A DNA stretch of 10,406 bases from Candidatus Omnitrophota bacterium. Lineage in GTDB: Bacteria > Omnitrophota > Gorgyraeia > Gorgyraeales > Gorgyraeaceae. Where the stretch lies: NCBI GenBank assembly GCA_018817035.1, contig JAHIUV010000221.1, forward strand, positions 1 through 10,406, read 5' to 3'. A program made the translations under genes and the position numbers. Positions 1-5,767 of the stretch are shown in pieces; positions within the stretch are counted from its first letter, which is position 1; each line of letters starts with the position of its first letter. The notes beneath the pieces were generated by a model. It saw only the letters and a list, made by a program, of their open reading frames with translations. It did no database searches and had not been told where the DNA came from.

Positions 1-36
1 TTAACTTCACAAAACTGCAATGCACTGTGAAGTTAA
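1..36. repeat. Palindromic dispersed repeat, copy 1
   Basis: Perfect 11-bp inverted repeat: TTAACTTCACA at 1-11 pairs with TGTGAAGTTAA at 26-36 around a 14-nt loop containing GCAATG. The right arm includes the stop codon of the phosphofructokinase gene (33-35). A related palindrome lies at 4666-4708; both share the stem core TAACTTCAC/GTGAAGTTA and GCAATG at the same distance from the left arm. The position fits a terminator for the leftward operon, but the window ends before a T-tract could be seen. The second copy lies between two divergent genes, where termination is not the obvious job, so a REP-like dispersed element is the better description. Confidence 0.75.
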
Positions 37-1148
37 GCGGCGAAAGACGTGCCTACTGCTTTAGCTGATTTAATTATAGAGTGATTCGGACTTACTCTTC
101 TGGTTGATTTAACCGCGTCTTTTAAGCTCACCGCTGCTATATTGGTACCCTTTAAGGCAGCCATTTTCCCAAAATCACCTTTTGCCGCCAGATCACAAGC
201 AAATGTTCCCAGACGGGTCGCGAGCATCCTGTCAAAGGGAGACGGGGTACCGCCTCTCTGAAGATGCCCAAGATTAGTTACTCTTGTTTCCAGGCCCGTA
301 TTTTTTTCTATATCACCTGCTATTTTATTACCTATCCCACCCAGACGCACAGGCTCAGGAGAGGATTTTATGATTTTATTTATGACCATCTTGCCGCCTT
401 TTGGCCTGGCACCTTCAGCTACTACTACTATGCTGAACCTTTTTCCGCGCTTATTTCTTTCCAGAACCTGACTACATACTTTTTTGATATCATACGGTAT
501 CTCAGGAATAATAATTATATCCCCGCCGCCGGCCACGCCCGCGTAAAGCGCTAACCAGCCCGCATACCTACCCATTAGCTCTATCACCATTACTCTATGA
601 TGAGACTGGGCTGTCGTATGAAGTTTGTCTATTGCTTCCGTAGCTGTTATTACAGCCGAATCAAAACCAATAGTCGCGTCAGTAGCGGCCAGATCATTAT
701 CTATTGTCTTGGGAATAGCTACGATATTCAGGCCTTTTTTATAGAGCTTATACGCTACGATAAGACTGCCGTCCCCGCCGATACAGACAAGGGCATCCAA
801 GCCCATCATTTTTACATTTTTAAGCGCGACATCAGAAAGGTCTTTTCTCTTGCCGTTCGCGGTAACATATCTGAACGGGTCTGCCTTGTTTGACGCTCCC
901 AAAAAAGTCCCTCCCTGAGTCAAAATACCCGAAACATCTTTATAAGAGAGGCTCACGACTTTATTCTCTACCAGGCCTTCATAGCCGTCCTTTATACCGA
1001 TCACTTCCATGCCATGATTAAGAAGAGCTGTCTTGGCCACAGCTCTTATCGCGGCATTCAGGCCGGGACAATCCCCTCCGGCTGTCAAAATGCCTATCCT
1101 CTTCTTGTCACGCGAAGAGAATATCCCGCTCCTACTTCTTTTTAGCAT
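33..1148 (-). CDS. pfkA: 6-phosphofructokinase (probably ATP-dependent)
   Basis: Glycolytic kinase that phosphorylates fructose 6-phosphate to fructose 1,6-bisphosphate in the cytoplasm. The 371-residue product shows the family landmarks in order: an N-terminal glycine-rich nucleotide site RIGILTAGGDCPG (about 17-29), GGDGSL (124-129), the catalytic loop PKTIDND (146-152), the substrate motif MGR (192-194) and GHLQRGG (294-300). Gly after GGD favours ATP over pyrophosphate, since PPi enzymes usually have GGDD. The Lys in PKTIDND is the form seen in PPi enzymes and group III ATP enzymes, so the phosphoryl donor is likely but not certain. The protein is longer than the E. coli type (about 320), with about 16 extra N-terminal residues. 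The ATG at 1148 is preceded by AAAGG at 8 nt and lies inside the end of a small basic-peptide gene (17-nt overlap), suggesting coupled translation. It is the last gene of the leftward operon. Confidence 0.95.
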   Translation of the reverse strand: MLKRSRSGIFSSRDKKRIGILTAGGDCPGLNAAIRAVAKTALLNHGMEVIGIKDGYEGLVENKVVSLSYKDVSGILTQGGTFLGASNKADPFRYVTANGKRKDLSDVALKNVKMMGLDALVCIGGDGSLIVAYKLYKKGLNIVAIPKTIDNDLAATDATIGFDSAVITATEAIDKLHTTAQSHHRVMVIELMGRYAGWLALYAGVAGGGDIIIIPEIPYDIKKVCSQVLERNKRGKRFSIVVVAEGARPKGGKMVINKIIKSSPEPVRLGGIGNKIAGDIEKNTGLETRVTNLGHLQRGGTPSPFDRMLATRLGTFACDLAAKGDFGKMAALKGTNIAAVSLKDAVKSTRRVSPNHSIIKSAKAVGTSFAA

Positions 1149-1203
1149 GGCGCTTGCCTTTTCTCTTCTTCTTAAGCTTTGCTCTTCTTTTTTTACGCGT
1201 CAT
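1132..1203 (-). CDS. 23-residue Lys/Arg-rich peptide upstream of pfk
   Basis: Open frame of 23 codons with ATG at 1203 and TAG at 1132-1134. It is preceded by one of the best Shine-Dalgarno sequences in the window (GGGGGAG at 1209-1215, 5-nt spacing). The peptide begins MTRKKRRAKLKKK and ends RHAKKK; 16 of 23 residues are Lys or Arg, with one His and no acidic residue. It starts 16 nt after the secreted-protein gene and overlaps the start of pfk by 17 nt, so it lies inside the operon. The composition recalls tiny ribosome-associated proteins such as Thx or the bacterial AURKAIP1/COX24-type peptides, but the match is one of composition and loose spacing only. It could instead be a leader peptide that couples translation into pfk. 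The Shine-Dalgarno sequence and spacing argue that it is translated; its function is unknown. Confidence 0.6.
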   Translation of the reverse strand: MTRKKRRAKLKKKRKGKRHAKKK

Positions 1204-1219
1204 TTTCTCTCCCCCTTTT

Positions 1220-1585
1220 TTATAAACTCTTTATCGCGATAAGCATACCCTTTTGATACATCTCTACGCGATAATCCTTAATGTATCCATATCTGTCCCT
1301 GTAAACCTTAGGGACATGTATCTCCGTCTTATGCCAGCCTTTTTTAATATTATTGTTGCCGGAGCTTGTAAATGAAAGCTCTACATCTTTACTAAAAGTG
1401 CAAAAGATCTTAAAAACTATGCCATCCGCCCACTCTGCCGCTGTCTGATAATTTATCTTGAATATATAACCTTTTGCGGTGCGGATCTTATTTAAACTCT
1501 CTATGGAAGACTCTGCCGCAAAGGAAGGGCATGTAAAAAAAATAAACAACGCGGCGATGATTACTACATAAAAAGGCTTACGCAT
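1220..1585 (-). CDS. Small secreted protein of unknown function
   Basis: The 121-residue product has a clear Sec signal peptide: MRK, a hydrophobic core (about 5-18), then SFA-AES, giving a probable signal-peptidase I cut after residue 23 or 24. The mature part (about 97 residues) is rich in aromatic and basic residues and alternates hydrophobic and polar residues in a way that suggests a beta-rich fold. It has one or two cysteines and no motif I recognise. It is the first gene of the operon leading to the basic peptide and pfk, although nothing about it suggests a role in glycolysis. The start codon lies 11 nt after a TATAAT box, with only a weak AAAGA before it, so the mRNA may be almost leaderless. 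I do not recognise a family. Confidence 0.75.
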   Translation of the reverse strand: MRKPFYVVIIAALFIFFTCPSFAAESSIESLNKIRTAKGYIFKINYQTAAEWADGIVFKIFCTFSKDVELSFTSSGNNNIKKGWHKTEIHVPKVYRDRYGYIKDYRVEMYQKGMLIAIKSL

Positions 1586-1596
1586 ATTCTTTTTAA

Positions 1597-1625
1597 ATTA
1601 TACTGTCGGGATGGGAAATAGTCAA
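1597..1625 (-). promoter_or_regulatory. Sigma-70-type promoter for the secreted protein-pfk operon
   Basis: On the minus strand, TTGACT (-35, 1620-1625), a 17-nt spacer and a perfect TATAAT (-10, 1597-1602). The expected transcription start is near 1590, only about 5 nt before the ATG at 1585. There is therefore little room for a Shine-Dalgarno sequence and the transcript should be nearly leaderless. Confidence 0.8.
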
Positions 1626-1654
1626 GGTTATTTGGCTTTGGATGCCATAATAAA

Positions 1655-1727
1655 CTTTGCTGACTTTTGCTTCTCGACTTCGCTCGAAGAATATAGTTCG
1701 AGCGAGGCCGAAGGCTGAGTCGAGAAC
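1655..1727. repeat. Compound hairpin repeat, copy 1
   Basis: Nested inverted repeats lie in the 169-bp gap between the nuclease gene and the next promoter. TTCTCGACT (1671-1679) pairs with AGTCGAGAA (1718-1726). Inside it, CGCTCGAA (1681-1688) pairs with TTCGAGCG (1697-1704) around an 8-nt loop. The left flank TTTGCTGACTTTTG (1656-1669) recurs at 4723-4736 (13 of 14) and, inverted, near 4829-4840. It could end transcription from the nuclease operon structurally, but there is no T-tract, and recurrence in another context argues for a dispersed element. Confidence 0.7.
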
Positions 1728-1754
1728 AACAGATTAAGGATCCCCCTACTAGTA

Positions 1755-2546
1755 TCACAATACTTCTAACTGGGAAGGATCGTTCGCTATTATTTCATAA
1801 GCGCTTTTATATTTCTTTATTACGCCGCACACTCTTATTGTTTTTCCCTTAAAATAACTGTCGGGGGAACGCGAAAATTCTTTAGGAAAATATTCCAGGT
1901 TATTCATGAATATGGCGACTTTAAAATTATTCCCGCAATTCAATATCAGCACTTTGTCGGAAATAAACGTATCATAAACCTCTGCTTCCACTATCCTGAT
2001 AGAGCCTACATTGTGCCTGGCCTCATAAGAGGATATAACACCCGAGGCTGCCTGACGCCATAGGCCTTTTCCTTCTTGTCTTGCCAGTTTCTGCGCGGCT
2101 AAAAGCTCCTCAGTATGCTTTACATTAGGAGGGTATGTGTATATCATCGCGTAGCCGGCTTTTAACAGTTCAACGTTTACCATCTTGTCGCCGACATAAA
2201 CATAGGCGAGAAGACGGCTGTATTTATCTCTCCTCTGCGCGTCAAACTCCAGACGAACCCGCCTGCCCTGGACAAGCCTGACATTGAGATCTTTTGCTTC
2301 TTTCGCGTAAGGCCTTGGAGCATACACCCATTCCAAACCTTTTTTTTCGCGCGTTTCAGGAGTATCGATACCAATGTATCTTACTTTTTCACCGCTAGAA
2401 AGTTCTATGGTGTCACCGTCGATCACACGAGACACGTATACCTGGTTCCGGTGATTTTGAGGCGTGATTCCAAATCTGGATAGTAATAATACGGCTGAGA
2501 TTAAAAGCAGCGCGGCGAGAGAGGTTTTTTTGACACTTTTTTTCAT
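1755..2546 (-). CDS. Membrane-anchored or secreted thermonuclease-family (SNase-like) nuclease
   Basis: Staphylococcal-nuclease-type, Ca2+-dependent phosphodiesterase of 263 residues. A basic N-terminus and hydrophobic stretch (about 9-23) form a signal peptide or anchor, so the enzyme should act outside the cytoplasm. The SNase domain spans about 36-165. VIDGDT gives the metal ligand Asp43; RYIGIDTPE gives catalytic Arg57, metal ligand Asp61 and general base Glu64; DKYSRLLAYVY gives the second catalytic arginine, Arg111. All key residues are present, so activity is expected. A further domain of about 85 residues (about 180-263) ends in a pattern (KGKTIRVCGVIKKY, then YEIIANDPSQLEVL) typical of OB-fold nucleic-acid-binding modules; this is inferred from pattern only. 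The gene begins within the stop of the PilZ-domain gene (ATGA overlap), so the two are probably co-translated. Confidence 0.9.
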   Translation of the reverse strand: MKKSVKKTSLAALLLISAVLLLSRFGITPQNHRNQVYVSRVIDGDTIELSSGEKVRYIGIDTPETREKKGLEWVYAPRPYAKEAKDLNVRLVQGRRVRLEFDAQRRDKYSRLLAYVYVGDKMVNVELLKAGYAMIYTYPPNVKHTEELLAAQKLARQEGKGLWRQAASGVISSYEARHNVGSIRIVEAEVYDTFISDKVLILNCGNNFKVAIFMNNLEYFPKEFSRSPDSYFKGKTIRVCGVIKKYKSAYEIIANDPSQLEVL

Positions 2547-4573
2547 AGGTCCTGTTTAAGCATCAGGGGATTGTAGCCGTATTTGGCGAATATAGTATAT
2601 CCTGTCCCGGCAGTAGAGCCTGTCCTTGAGCCATGCGCCACTTTCCATCCATGTCCGGTATCAACATTGTCCTGGGAAGCGTAAGGAAGGCACCCTTCGC
2701 CCTGGCCTATGCGGGAAGGACTTACTATCACCATCTTTTCTAATTCCGAAAGATAAAAATCAGCTTTTCTCTTGTAATAACTCTCTTTCTGGAACTCATT
2801 CTTTTCTTTATGGTATTTAGCCATGATTTTCAGGGTTACGACCATCTGCGCGGTCCACTCTGTTGATACTATTCCGCCGCGGGCAAGATGTTCGTACTTT
2901 CCAAAATCAAAACCGGTTATCTTAAGTTTTTCTCCGTCAGGCCTGGCGTAATCCACCGTGACAAGGCAATTTGTTTCGGCAAAATCTATGACCTGGTCAG
3001 GATCCATATCAAGGTCTTTCAGTATCTGCGGGCCAATGGCCGCTACAGCCCAGGCAAATGTGTCTGTCGCGATAGTCGCGTCACCCTTGCCTCTGTTCAA
3101 CCGCCCCTCGCGCCTATTAAACGCGTTATTCCTGATCCATGATAATGCCCTTTCCCGCGCGTCAAAATATCTCCTGTCCCCGGTCAATTCATAGAGCATA
3201 CCGAAGAACGCGTAGGCATCAAGGTTATGCTCAGTGCTATACCATCCTACGTCAGGGCCTCCCCTTATGCCAAAATCCTTATCTTCTTTCTGCAGGATTA
3301 TGACCCACTTGGCTATATCCTCTGCTACTGAAAGATATCGATCATCCTTAAACTTATTCGTATACTGGAGAATGGCGATGCCGAGCCAGACATTAGGCCC
3401 TACATGCATATTATATTCAAGGACAGAACCTGTGTCAGCGTCATAAGCATTCGCGAAAGCTCCCTTTATCTTTTTGGCCCTGTTTTTGTAAAAATTCAAT
3501 ATCTTCTCCGCGTCTTTCCTGTCCCCCATCAGCATAAAACACTGGCAGGCAAGCGATTGGTCATAGACGAATGACCAACCTTTCAGGTCATCATCGCCTT
3601 CATAACTTATCACCAGTCCCGTGGAATTATTCTGGTGATTCTTTATCCATTTATATAGACTAGCCATGCTCTTCTCCTCTACCGTCCTGAACGAAGCCAG
3701 TATTTTATCCAGGCCTTCTTCAGCCGAAACCCTGCTTTTAGATAGATTCACTATCCTCTGTTTTAAATAGGCGGCTTCCTTCGACAAATCCGTGACCTTT
3801 TTATAAAGATCCTCTTTTTCAACCAAGGCCGCCCGCAGCTGTTTCCCTGTATCCGCTTTATCCTGTTCCAGGTATTCAAGGAGTTTATCCTTTTTCCGGA
3901 GCTCGACAGCCTTTACCTCTAATTCATCGACCCTGTCTTGATATTCCTTCAGTTGCTTCTGGTTTTCCAGAAAATCAGTTTCTGTCTTTTCACGCGCCGT
4001 GTAGGTTTCCAGTATATTTTTTTCCATCTCAGATTTCTTGCCTGAAATTTCGACAAGTTCCCGAACTAATTTTTTATTTTCACTCCTTAATTTAAAATCC
4101 ATTGAATAAAAATAACCAAGGCCCACTATTAATAACAGAATGAGGGTCGAGACTATCTTGGGAGTAAACGCTATTCTCCTGGCGTGAAAATATATACGGC
4201 TATTTTCTTTTGGGTCTATCTGCAGGAATGTAACTCCGATAAAGTACTTATTGGGGTAACCTGACTTTACTTTTTTATGCCAGGCAATGACGGCTACGGC
4301 TTTTGTCTCTCTTGAGCTCAGAGGAATATGGAGGCGTATGTCCAGCTTGGCTGCTTTTTCCTCCAAAAGTTTCCCAAAATCATCTTCTACATTATTGACC
4401 TCAAGGCAGATACCGCCCTTACCAACATCCCTGGTAAACCCCTGTTTTATCCCGCTTATAGACCCTCCTGTCTCAGGATCCAGAAGCTGGAACTCCACAG
4501 GAAATACCGCGTTAAGCCTGATATATTTTCTCTGCTCAACCTGTTTAGGTTGGTTATCGTGGGATTTTTCCAT
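2543..4573 (-). CDS. PilZ-domain membrane protein with coiled coil and C-terminal alpha-toroid domain
   Basis: 676 residues in four parts. Residues about 13-130 form a PilZ domain, which binds cyclic di-GMP: the RxxxR motif is intact (Arg15, Arg19), but the usual D/NxSxxG reads DVGKGG (49-54), with Gly for Ser, so binding is uncertain. Residues 140-158 form one transmembrane helix. Residues about 160-300 are heptad-rich coiled coil. Residues about 305-676 are all-helical, with repeated WSFVYDQSLA, VWLGIAILQY, NLDAYAFFGMLYELTGD and DTFAWAVAAIG segments, as in (alpha/alpha)-barrel six-hairpin glycosidase-like proteins. I cannot name the family or catalytic residues. Topology should place PilZ in the cytoplasm and the toroid outside. 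The gene is divergent from the pilin operon and overlaps the nuclease gene by ATGA. The ATG at 4573 has no Shine-Dalgarno sequence and lies 9 nt after a -10 box. Confidence 0.85.
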   Translation of the reverse strand: MEKSHDNQPKQVEQRKYIRLNAVFPVEFQLLDPETGGSISGIKQGFTRDVGKGGICLEVNNVEDDFGKLLEEKAAKLDIRLHIPLSSRETKAVAVIAWHKKVKSGYPNKYFIGVTFLQIDPKENSRIYFHARRIAFTPKIVSTLILLLIVGLGYFYSMDFKLRSENKKLVRELVEISGKKSEMEKNILETYTAREKTETDFLENQKQLKEYQDRVDELEVKAVELRKKDKLLEYLEQDKADTGKQLRAALVEKEDLYKKVTDLSKEAAYLKQRIVNLSKSRVSAEEGLDKILASFRTVEEKSMASLYKWIKNHQNNSTGLVISYEGDDDLKGWSFVYDQSLACQCFMLMGDRKDAEKILNFYKNRAKKIKGAFANAYDADTGSVLEYNMHVGPNVWLGIAILQYTNKFKDDRYLSVAEDIAKWVIILQKEDKDFGIRGGPDVGWYSTEHNLDAYAFFGMLYELTGDRRYFDARERALSWIRNNAFNRREGRLNRGKGDATIATDTFAWAVAAIGPQILKDLDMDPDQVIDFAETNCLVTVDYARPDGEKLKITGFDFGKYEHLARGGIVSTEWTAQMVVTLKIMAKYHKEKNEFQKESYYKRKADFYLSELEKMVIVSPSRIGQGEGCLPYASQDNVDTGHGWKVAHGSRTGSTAGTGYTIFAKYGYNPLMLKQDL

Positions 4574-4582
4574 ATTGATAAA

Positions 4583-4611
4583 ATATTATCAGCGATTAAC
4601 CCCAAAAGCAA
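4583..4611 (-). promoter_or_regulatory. Promoter of the PilZ-nuclease operon
   Basis: On the minus strand, TTGCTT (-35, 4606-4611), a 17-nt spacer and TAATAT (-10, 4583-4588) preceded by TGA (extended -10). The -10 box ends 9 nt before the ATG at 4573, so transcription should begin about 3 nt upstream of the start codon. No Shine-Dalgarno sequence is present. Confidence 0.6.
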
Positions 4612-4665
4612 GCAAAATCAGTTATATATGTTATGTGACATTACACTAAAATGATATATTTAGCG

Positions 4666-4708
4666 CCGTAACTTCACGCTAAGGCAATGTAATAGTGTGA
4701 AGTTACGG
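4666..4708. repeat. Palindromic dispersed repeat, copy 2
   Basis: Perfect 12-bp inverted repeat: CCGTAACTTCAC (4666-4677) pairs with GTGAAGTTACGG (4697-4708), with a 19-nt loop. GCAATG in the loop is at the same offset as in the copy at 1-36. The end of the right arm, AAGTTACGGAT (4700-4710), recurs as an isolated copy at 4857-4867, flanking the compound hairpin between them. It lies in the 339-bp gap between divergent genes. Confidence 0.75.
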
Positions 4709-4720
4709 ATACTGTAAAAT

Positions 4721-4850
4721 AGTTTGTTGACTTTTGAATATTTCAAACAATATTCTTCGAGCGTAGCCCCAAGCTTTATGTTCTCGACAAGCTCGAACAA
4801 TATTGTCAGGGGCGAAGTCGAGAAGTTTCAAAGTCAGCAGAGTTTGTTGC
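4721..4850. repeat. Compound hairpin repeat, copy 2
   Basis: Large imperfect nested palindrome. The outer arms are TTTGTTGACTTTTG (4723-4736) and CAAAGTCAGCAG (4829-4840). The middle arms, at 4748-4762 and 4791-4805, match at 14 of 15 positions. TTCTCGAC (4781-4788) pairs with GTCGAGAA (4817-4824). The same words, inverted, form the element at 1655-1727. It lies directly upstream of the pilin promoter. Confidence 0.65.
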
Positions 4851-4899
4851 AATATCAAGTTACGGATTGACTTGCAATTCATGGATTTCTCCAGTAAAC

Positions 4900-4905
4900 T
4901 ATAAT
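4900..4905 (+). promoter_or_regulatory. Probable -10 box of the pilin operon
   Basis: A perfect TATAAT lies 7 nt before the ATG at 4913. The -35 at the proper distance is poor (TTCATG at 4878-4883, 16-nt spacing); the better-looking TTGACT at 4867-4872 is 27 nt away, too far for a standard sigma-70 promoter. Transcription would start at about the A of the start codon, and no Shine-Dalgarno sequence is visible, so a leaderless mRNA is likely if this box is used. An activator may compensate for the weak -35. Confidence 0.5.
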
Positions 4906-4912
4906 CAATGAT

Positions 4913-5323
4913 ATGAAGATAAAAAATACACCAAAATCAGGTTTTACGCTACTGGAACTTATGATAGGCGCTGCTATCCTGATATTTGCCATATCCGGGC
5001 TTATAGCGGCTTACACAGGTTGTTTCGCTCTTAATGAAAGCGCCGGGAACCTGACGATCGCCTCAAACCACATCCAATGCGTAATGGAAGAAATACGCGA
5101 CCGCAACATTATCGATAACATAACCCAGGAAGACTGGACAGCGTGGGCAGCGGCTGATCCTCCTGCCGGCGGAGGCTGCAATACCCTTGGCAACGAAACG
5201 GTCCAGGTAAGTTATCCCTCAGGAATAATTATAGATCCTTTAAGGATATTGGTAACAATTACCTGGTCGGAAAGAGGCAGGGTAAAAAATATCCAGGCGG
5301 TAAACCTGTTGACGGAAAGATGA
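4913..5323 (+). CDS. Type IV pilin-like protein, PilV-type minor pilin
   Basis: 136-residue prepilin-like protein that should be cut by prepilin peptidase and inserted in the inner membrane as a minor component of a type IV pilus or type II secretion pseudopilus. A short basic leader (10 residues, ending KSG) is followed by FTLLELMIGAAILIFAISG: cleavage after Gly10, Phe at +1, the conserved Glu at +5, and a roughly 20-residue hydrophobic helix. The sequence after the helix, with polar residues and MEEIRD near residue 60, resembles PilV/GspI-type minor pilins. The C-terminal half is a small beta-rich region. It is first in a four-gene operon and overlaps the next pilin gene by ATGA. The subtype (PilV, GspI) cannot be fixed from sequence alone; the prepilin identity is secure. 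Confidence 0.88.
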   Translation: MKIKNTPKSGFTLLELMIGAAILIFAISGLIAAYTGCFALNESAGNLTIASNHIQCVMEEIRDRNIIDNITQEDWTAWAAADPPAGGGCNTLGNETVQVSYPSGIIIDPLRILVTITWSERGRVKNIQAVNLLTER

Positions 5324-5763
5324 TTATGCGAGGGCTTACCTTAATAGAATTAATGATCTCCCTCCTTATATTCTCGGTCGTGCTTGGCGCCATATACGGG
5401 ACCATGACCATGGGACAATCATCTTATCAGACAGGTGACGCGCAGATATCCGTCCAGCAAGAGGCGAGAAAAGCGATCAATAAGATAGCGACCGAAATTC
5501 GCGAGGCCAGCTCCGTCAATCTCAGCAATGAATACCCTTTCACTATACGGGGGCAAAAAATAAAATATGGGGTCATTGATGATCAACTGCAAAAAACCGT
5601 ACAAGGCGGCGCGATTACCGTGCTGGCAAACGACGTTGACAATATACAGTTCAGCCTCTTCGGAGGCGATATGGTATACATAACGGTAACAACACAAAAA
5701 AATACTCTTCTCGGAAGAAGCTTAAGCGCTAATTTAACATCCCAGGTTAAATTAAGGAACTGA
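5320..5763 (+). CDS. Type IV pilin-like protein, PilW-type minor pilin
   Basis: 147-residue prepilin-like protein. The leader is very short and is followed by LTLIELMISLLIFSVVLGAIYG: cleavage after the Gly, Glu at +5, and Leu rather than Phe at +1. After the helix come QSSYQTGDAQISVQQEARKAINKIATEIREAS, a pattern of PilW/GspJ-type minor pilins, and a beta-rich C-terminal part. Two starts are possible. ATG at 5320 gives a 4-nt overlap with the previous gene, but GGAAAG abuts it; ATG at 5326 (third codon) stands 6 nt after GGAAAG and is the better-placed start, giving leader MRG. Co-translation with the upstream pilin is very likely. Confidence 0.87.
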   Translation: MIMRGLTLIELMISLLIFSVVLGAIYGTMTMGQSSYQTGDAQISVQQEARKAINKIATEIREASSVNLSNEYPFTIRGQKIKYGVIDDQLQKTVQGGAITVLANDVDNIQFSLFGGDMVYITVTTQKNTLLGRSLSANLTSQVKLRN

Positions 5764-5767
5764 CACC

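Noticed and set aside
1564..1758. 64-codon minus-strand frame between the nuclease and the secreted protein
   Set aside because: It runs through the hairpin repeat and a promoter, has no Shine-Dalgarno sequence, and its product has no protein-like pattern.
1751..1764. AGTAT/ATACT hairpin at the nuclease stop as terminator
   Set aside because: It has only five A/T-rich pairs, straddles the stop codon and lacks a T-tract.
4287..4654. Plus-strand frames over the start of the PilZ gene
   Set aside because: They are antisense to a well-supported PilZ domain and have no ribosome sites.
4867..4872. TTGACT as -35 of the pilin promoter
   Set aside because: Its distance to TATAAT is 27 nt, and no -10-like hexamer lies 16-18 nt downstream of it.
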